Shown: piece after piece, positions 58,501 to 64,000 of the stretch
Layout: each line of letters begins with the position of its first letter
Numbering within the stretch: position 1 is the stretch's first letter
Origin: Zygnema cylindricum
Taxonomy: Eukaryota; Streptophyta; Zygnematophyceae; Zygnematales; Zygnemataceae
DNA: 64,000 nt
Assembly (NCBI GenBank): GCA_037447655.1
Contig: JBBHKE010002135.1
Coordinates: 372,001 to 436,000 of the forward strand
Direction of reading: 5' to 3'
Made by a program: the position numbers and the translations under genes
Notes under the pieces: model-generated
What the model was told of the DNA's origin: nothing
Database searches by the model: none
Seen by the model: only the letters and a program-made list of their open reading frames with translations

Positions 58501-61500
58501 TTCTAGGTACTTTTTAGGATTTTCAAGGATTTTAAAGATATCGGGGTTTTTTTAAGTTTTTTATGTGAGATTTTTTTACAACAATTATTTTTCTGTTTTT
58601 TATGGTTTTTCGGTTTTGGTTTTTTGTTTTTTTTTTTTTTTCATTCGTTTTTTGGGTATTTTTTCCCCAATCAAGGGAATGGTACTTGTGACGATCATGA
58701 CATCCATGAGGGAAAGGGAGGGAGAGATGGGAGGGAGAGGGAGATTCGAAATCCGGAAAAAAAATCCGCATCCAGCACAAAAGCAACAGGGAAAAAGTCG
58801 TAAAGAGGATGGATCGGCGAAACAGGTCATGAAACAAAAATAAAAGTCCGGGAAGAACTTCAGAGATCTCCGGATTAATCAAATGCTTTTTCGTCAATCG
58901 GTCTTTCGTAAATCTTGCGATGGTGTATGATTATTACGATTTCTATTATTTCAAGAGAATTCAAATCCATGCTTGAAAAAGAAAAATAAAAGAAACGAAG
59001 AAGAAAAAACTCAAATGAAAAATTGTGGATGGTGGGGATTTGGGGAGGGGGGAGTGGACAGGGGTTTAATTACCAACCGCTTGTCCGGAAGTATTCCAGA
59101 TTTCGGTCAATTAGTGAAACTCCGAGAATTGTAAGTAAAATCTAAATTTATGGAGTGTTGTTGCTGTTATTGTTACTATTTTGGTTTTTTTCATGGTCAG
59201 TGGATCGTATTCGAGTAAGAATATAGGCAAATGAAAAATCTCATTTGTTTACTAACATTGTAGTGATTTTCAATTTTATTCTTTATGATCGTAATACATA
59301 AAAAAATTATGTATGCACTATAATTTTGGAGAAAGATATTGATTGTATTCATCAACACCATAGCTGGAAGTAAATAAATTGGATCGGTTCACTAGGCTTA
59401 CGTCTTGCGCCTTTGAATATCTGTGTCTTTTTCACAATAAAAATCCGAATTTGTGTGTGTGACAGAGAGCATACCAAAGTACTTATGGCAAAAAAGTGAT
59501 ATTTCCCTCGTAAAAAAGTGGCAAAGATATAATTTTTCACAGTTACCAATCAAAAATGGACATTTTGTGTGTGGACAAACATTTAGACTACGGAAAAATC
59601 TGAATTTGGGTAGGCATAAAGTAGAAGGAAAAACTGACCCGACGCAAACTATTAGAACACATTAGTAAGAAAGTCGTAGAGCTTTCAATTTCCAAACAAT
59701 AAAGACGAAAGCATATCTTAGCTTTTGTTAAGTTCTACGGATTTGTTGTTAGCGGACTTGCAATAATCTGGTCCAACATCAACGTCCAAAAATATTTAAT
59801 CCGCATTTTGCGGACGCGAACCTTCATTTTCTGTAGGACCGGTTAGCCAGCCAATGAGAACACATCGTTTTGCCAACATTATTGTATACCATAGTTCAAA
59901 AGTAGGTGAAAGTAGGCCCATTCAATATGCCTATTGTATGCAAAACATACAATATGACCTTAAGACCCATATTGTATTCGGACCTATTCGGACCAATTAA
60001 AACATTCGGACCAAAAACATTAATTTACACCGTCAGATTCGGACGATCGGACGGTCGCTGATCAAAGTAGCGATCTAAGAAGATCACATGATATGCCCAT
60101 AACACAACTTACGATAAAGGCGCCGACCAAAGGCCTACCATAAAAACGCCTACTTTTGAAATATGTTGTATACAAATTCACACGTGTGAGGATCAAGGTC
60201 CTGACTGTCAACCGAAACTCAAAGGTATGAGATGTATACCTTATGAGGTATGAGATTTTTGAAGTTGTAAGTTATTCCCCGATGGCGTGATAGCAAACCA
60301 TTGACGACAAGGATCTGATTTTTGCGGCGTTGGAACGCGTGTGGGAAATCAAATATTGTATTTTTCTCGTATTAAAATCAAATTTAATCAAAAAGGCGCA
60401 ATTGGGTCGATTTCCAACCAAATTCAACGGTTACGTAACGGGTTCACTGTTACGATATTTTGGTCCACAAAATGACCTTCCAATTGCAACTAACGACAAA
60501 TGAGCGGATAAATATGTGCATAAAGTCCCCGGAATACTTGTAACTCTGCTACCTTTAATGCCCACCATTTTATAAATTTATTTTGTTATTTTAAAATTTG
60601 TTTTTTCCTTACATGCGTATTCAGTTTATATGTCCTTAAAGAATATGCTGTTTGTGCACTAGAAGCTCTTCTCCAAAGGTGAACCTTCATTTTAAAAAAA
60701 GCCTGTCGGAAATGAAAACGGACGTATTTTTCCAAGTTGAAAGTAAATTGAACTTTAATTTACAAATGCATTGAAATGATTAATGGACATTCTTTTTCAA
60801 CGACGATATTAAATTTATTATGTGAATTTTAATAAATGCGTGTGGAGTAGAAAATGAATACATCTTTCCATTTATGAATTCTAATTTTAATTTTAGGACA
60901 TGCCTACAAAAATAAACATCGTTTCCACCATGATGAAATTTAATTAAAATAATTGTCTATCCTGTATAATTAAAATAATTGTCTATCCTGTAAATGTTTG
61001 GATGTGTATATTGATGTTGTCATCCGTAAGGATATAATTTTTCAAAAATAAAAAAATATTCTATAATCTCCACGTGTGACTGAAAACATGCCCTAAATTT
61101 TTAGATAATTTTACTTTCGAATGTTTAATGTTTCCCAAAAACTCGAAGCAAATATTTATTGAATATTATCCAAATATTCGAATCCATTCTTGACTTTTTG
61201 ACACAACCTTTTGTATTTTCTCTCAAAATAAATCATATTTTATTCTAAAATAGAAGGCTGATTCGATTGTTAGTAGAAGACAGAGATGGAAAATTAAAAA
61301 GTTTGAAGCTGTGAACAGTGAAAGAAAAACCAATCATTTTTTTTTAACATTGATTTACTGATTTTTTTTTTCCAGATTTGAACAGAAAACTCGTAGCATA
61401 TATTTTTTCATTTTCTTTGTTTATTTCCATTTTTTTGGTCTCAATCATGAAGTATTTTTTGAAAATTAACCCTTTTTTCATTTATTACATCAAATATCTA

Positions 61501-62799
61501 TACTTTATACATATTTTTAAATAGATACTTTACACATAATATTTATGTGACCATGTTTATAAAAATAAGAAGAAAAGAGAGGACATTGGTTATTTTTCTT
61601 TCAGATTTTTATCTCAAAATCAGTTGACTGGAAGCATTCCATCGTCCATCGGTCAAATGCGTTTACTCGAAACTTTGTAAGTCTAAATACCAAATCCTGA
61701 AAACCTTACAACTAAAAGGGCCAGAATTCTAAAACCATAAAACGATAATACTCTCTAAAATATTAAGACCCTGGAAGCCCTAAACCCCAAACCTTAAAAG
61801 AAGAGATTTCATAGAAAAAATAAACGATTCCACCATTTTATACTGAGAAAGAATGGAAAATCTATTTTGGACGATTGGAATTTTGGCAAATGGATTTTTC
61901 CTTTTTTGCCAAATACGAGTCATGAACATCGAACTCTGAAAAATAATGAGTTCGATGACTATGACAAAACCTAAAAGTTGCCAAAATCGGCTATTAACGA
62001 ATTTTTGCTTACGAATACATGAGGGTGTTGTCTAGTTCTTGAAAAGTGTAGCTCCAATATCATGGAAATAGAGGGAGAGGAGATGACGGGAGAGATAAAG
62101 AGAAATAATGGAGGGAAACAACACAAGATGCGGGAAGGGAGGGAGAAAGAGGAAAAATTCACGAAGGCGCGACGATGGAGAGAGAACAGTGAAGATGGAG
62201 GGAGGGAGGGAGGGAGGGAGGGAAGACGAGGAGTTGGCGGAAGGTGTCAAGGAGCGACGGAGGAAAACAGGAGAGGAGATGAACGATGATAGAAGGAGAG
62301 ATGTTGGAGGAGACAAGAGTTGAAAGGAGGGAGTTGTTGGAGGGAGGGAATTGGATTTGTCGGAGGGAGGGAGAAACGTGATTGTAGAAAGAGGAAGGGA
62401 AAGAGGGAGGGAAAGAGGGAGGGAAAAAAGGAGGGAGGGAGGAAAAGGGAAGTGAGAAATACTCATTTTAGTCTTAATAAGAAAAAGTTATTAAATATGT
62501 TACGATAAATCTGGTAATCATGCATCATATTTAAAAGGCTATCTTAAGTTGTTTATAAATTTAAACAATTACGTCGATAGTAATTTAGTAAAACACAGGC
62601 GTGCGTAAAAACGTAATGATACGACATATAATAAAACTATAAGAACATAACTAAAAACACAACACGAAGTAAAACTATCATAACATCCATTTTATTATAG
62701 GAATGGATTTCGGTGGGGCATTCGCAGATGGCTAGATAATAATTTTTTGACTGGAAGTATCCCGTCATCTATTGGTCAACTGCCGTCTTTTATAAGCTT
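49593..62799 (+). CDS. Leucine-rich-repeat protein, seven exons, incomplete
   Basis: Exons: one ending at 49698 (start unclear, CGNSYLSPPMSGDIAPEIG then NLTGLTTL), then 50386-50457, 55730-55801, 58242-58313, 59062-59130, 61605-61676 and 62728-62799. Five of the six full repeats are exactly 72 nt; the one at 59062 is 69. Each is one plant-type LRR (LxxNxLTGSIPxSIGxLxxLxxL), for example LFLSQNQLTGSIPSSIGQ. All introns are phase 2, splitting the same Leu codon. Such repeats usually form the outer domain of receptor-like proteins or kinases, or of LRR-GTPases. No signal peptide, membrane segment or kinase is seen; the gene should continue to the right. No stops interrupt the repeats. Whether the first exon is joined to ATG7 exon 5 is not known. 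Confidence 0.82.
50617..51058 (+). repeat. 5' LTR of the intronic Copia
   Basis: 442 bp, starting CGTTGG (decayed TG end) directly after TAAAA and ending GATCCTATCG. Confidence 0.8.
51060..54754 (+). pseudogene. Copia gag-pol remnants
   Basis: Remnants in order: gag with a decayed zinc knuckle (CYWCHKRS in one frame, then GKCGHISPHC near 52145) and a Gly-rich tail; reverse-transcriptase remnants near 53330-53570 (FLNGELEK-like); an RT end region with LCYIFGIE near 53810; and an RNase H end near 54430-54754 (AEYMACLSCIQGF-like, FCYVTILKEAANML, ending PKFGSL). Stops and shifts occur every few tens of codons. The C-terminus resembles that of the fragment at 41088-41801, so both belong to one family. 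Confidence 0.8.
54788..55226 (+). repeat. 3' LTR of the intronic Copia
   Basis: Starts TGTTGGGTTG after GAGAGAGGAAT and ends GATCCTATCA, followed by TAAAA. Confidence 0.85.
55802..58241 (+). other. LRR intron, no further exon confirmed
   Basis: AT-rich, with poly-T at 57780-57803. I found no further LRR exon. A 30-bp stretch between AG and GT at 57417-57446 is not LRR-like. Confidence 0.45.
59890..60165. mobile_element. hAT-like MITE with 8-bp target duplication
   Basis: Terminal inverted repeats CATAGTTCAAAAGTAGG and CATATTTCAAAAGTAGG (17 bp, one mismatch), 276 bp long, flanked by TTGTATAC at 59882-59889 and 60166-60173. An 8-bp duplication with CA-starting ends is typical of the hAT superfamily. 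No coding capacity. It lies in an LRR intron. Confidence 0.85.
60174..61604 (+). other. LRR intron, nothing further seen
   Basis: AT-rich sequence with no LRR exon or repeat that I can support, apart from a 25-bp tandem duplication (AATTAAAATAATTGTCTATC and on) at about 60942-60991. Confidence 0.45.
62050..62460 (+). repeat. G-rich polypurine tract with (GGGA)n
   Basis: GA-rich, with at least six GGGA units in a row near 62197-62223 and further GGGAGGGA words to 62440. It could form G-quadruplex or triplex DNA. It lies in the last visible LRR intron. Confidence 0.9.
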
Positions 62800-64000
62800 G
62801 TAAGTTTTTCTTTTCCCGTTAGAGAGTTTATGTTTTTGGTTCTAACTTTAAAAGAATAAAAATCAATTGAGATTTTATTTTAGCTCTAGAATTTGATCTC
62901 GGTTTGAATTTTTATTTTGATTTTGATTTTTATTGTTTTTTTCTCGTTTATATTCTTGTTTTCATTTCATGTTTATTTGATTTTGATTTTGGTTTCAGTT
63001 TTTATTTTGGTTTTGAATTTTGTTTCAGTTTCAAGTTTTTTTTCGATTGTCATTTATAAATTTGATTTTGACTTTGAATTTGTTTTTTTTTTTTTTTAAT
63101 TTGACGTGCAAGTTCAGGTATTAGTTTTGGATTGTGATTGGTTTTGGATTGTGATTGGTTTTGGATTGTGATTGGTTTTGGATTGTGATTTGTTTTGGTT
63201 TTAGCTTTCGTTTCGACTTTTTTTTTTTTTTTCGTTATCATTTCATATTCAATTTTATCTTCATCTCAATTTTCTTCTTCCTTTCAGATTTCATCTGTCA
63301 TTCATAAACAGTTTCTGGTTTTGAATCTAATTTTAGGGCTTTTTATGTTTTTAAGTCTGTTTTTTATTTTTTTTTTGATTCTGATTTTTATTCTGATTTC
63401 AGTTTTTCGTTTTGACTTTGCAATTTTGATTTCCTTTTCAATTTGTGTTTCGGGAAATGTATATATATATACACATATATATAGACATATATATATATAC
63501 ACACACATATATGGTAAGTTATCATATTTTTTATGTAGCTTTTTGTGTTCCTTTCGAATGCTGTCGTGTTTTGCGTTTGGAAGAACCTCAAAAAAGTGAA
63601 AAACCCGCGAAAACCTATAAATCCCAAACGCTCTTAAAAGGAAAAGTACTTTATTGACATATTTGCGACCGCAAATTTTAATGAAACATTTTGAATAGTT
63701 CTATCGTAAAATCTGATAAATAAATATTTTTTATTGGTGACTCAAGCACTATAGGGTATCAGGACTGAATAGCTTTCCAAAAGAAAAAAACGCCTGTAAA
63801 TCCGAAAATACATGACCAAACTTGCAATAAAACATAAAAAATTATAAAAATATACTTCATACTCAAAGAATCTGATGCATAAAACCAATAAAAGCTAAAA
63901 TAAAAGTTGGAGCATAGGTTTTGACTGTCAATTCTTCTTTTGTGATCGTCAAAATCCACCATTACTAAATGAAAAGGGGTTGGGGTGGGGGGAGAGGGAA
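62800..64000 (+). other. LRR intron or downstream region with simple repeats
   Basis: No further LRR exon seen. 63126-63200 has four 17-bp units (GGTTTTGGATTGTGATT). 63462-63511 is a TA/CA microsatellite. Much of 62870-63440 is T-rich (TTTTGATTTTG type). Confidence 0.6.

Overview
This is nuclear DNA from a eukaryote with a large, transposon-rich genome. It is AT-rich overall, with spliced genes (GT-AG introns), long introns and many LTR retrotransposons. Primer binding sites that match plant-type initiator tRNA-Met, plant-like Copia polyproteins and 72-nt leucine-rich-repeat exons fit a plant-lineage alga, for example a charophyte. This placement is an inference; another macroalgal lineage cannot be excluded. 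No bacterial-type genes, rRNA, tRNA or CRISPR arrays were seen.

Layout. 1-1497: the 5' end of a Ty3/gypsy element on the minus strand (LTR, primer site, gag running off the left edge). 2333-6977 (minus): a broken multi-exon gene that reads as an Ndc10/Crypton-type tyrosine recombinase. 7085-9844: an AT-rich array of palindromic units and a 391-bp tandem duplication, entered by a nearly intact Copia element (9845-15353). 15354-21423: mostly unassigned. 22082-24110: a 2-kb solo LTR with a 5-bp target duplication. 24617-27453: a zinc-finger gene fragment, a 973-bp foldback element and three related MITEs. 27821-37819: a Copia element with perfect target duplications whose 3' LTR holds a second, non-coding LTR element (33922-37483). 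37966-43690: a patchwork of terminal-inverted-repeat elements, dispersed repeats, an inverted LTR fragment and a 5'-truncated Copia.

From 45136 to the right edge the plus strand carries the only host genes with intact splicing. Five exons encode the N-terminal domain of the autophagy E1 enzyme ATG7 (45136-48766). At least seven leucine-rich-repeat exons follow (about 49600-62799), nearly all one repeat per 72-nt exon with phase-2 introns. A heavily decayed Copia element (50617-55226, target duplication TAAAA) sits in the first of these LRR introns, and a hAT-like MITE with an 8-bp target duplication (59890-60165) sits in a later one. The rest of ATG7 and the rest of the LRR gene are not visible in the window.

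The most notable items are the split Crypton/Ndc10-like recombinase gene, the direct succession of ATG7 exons by LRR exons, three Copia-type elements with sites for half-tRNA priming, and the nested non-autonomous element whose two LTRs are identical over about 890 bp and then diverge abruptly after the TATA box.
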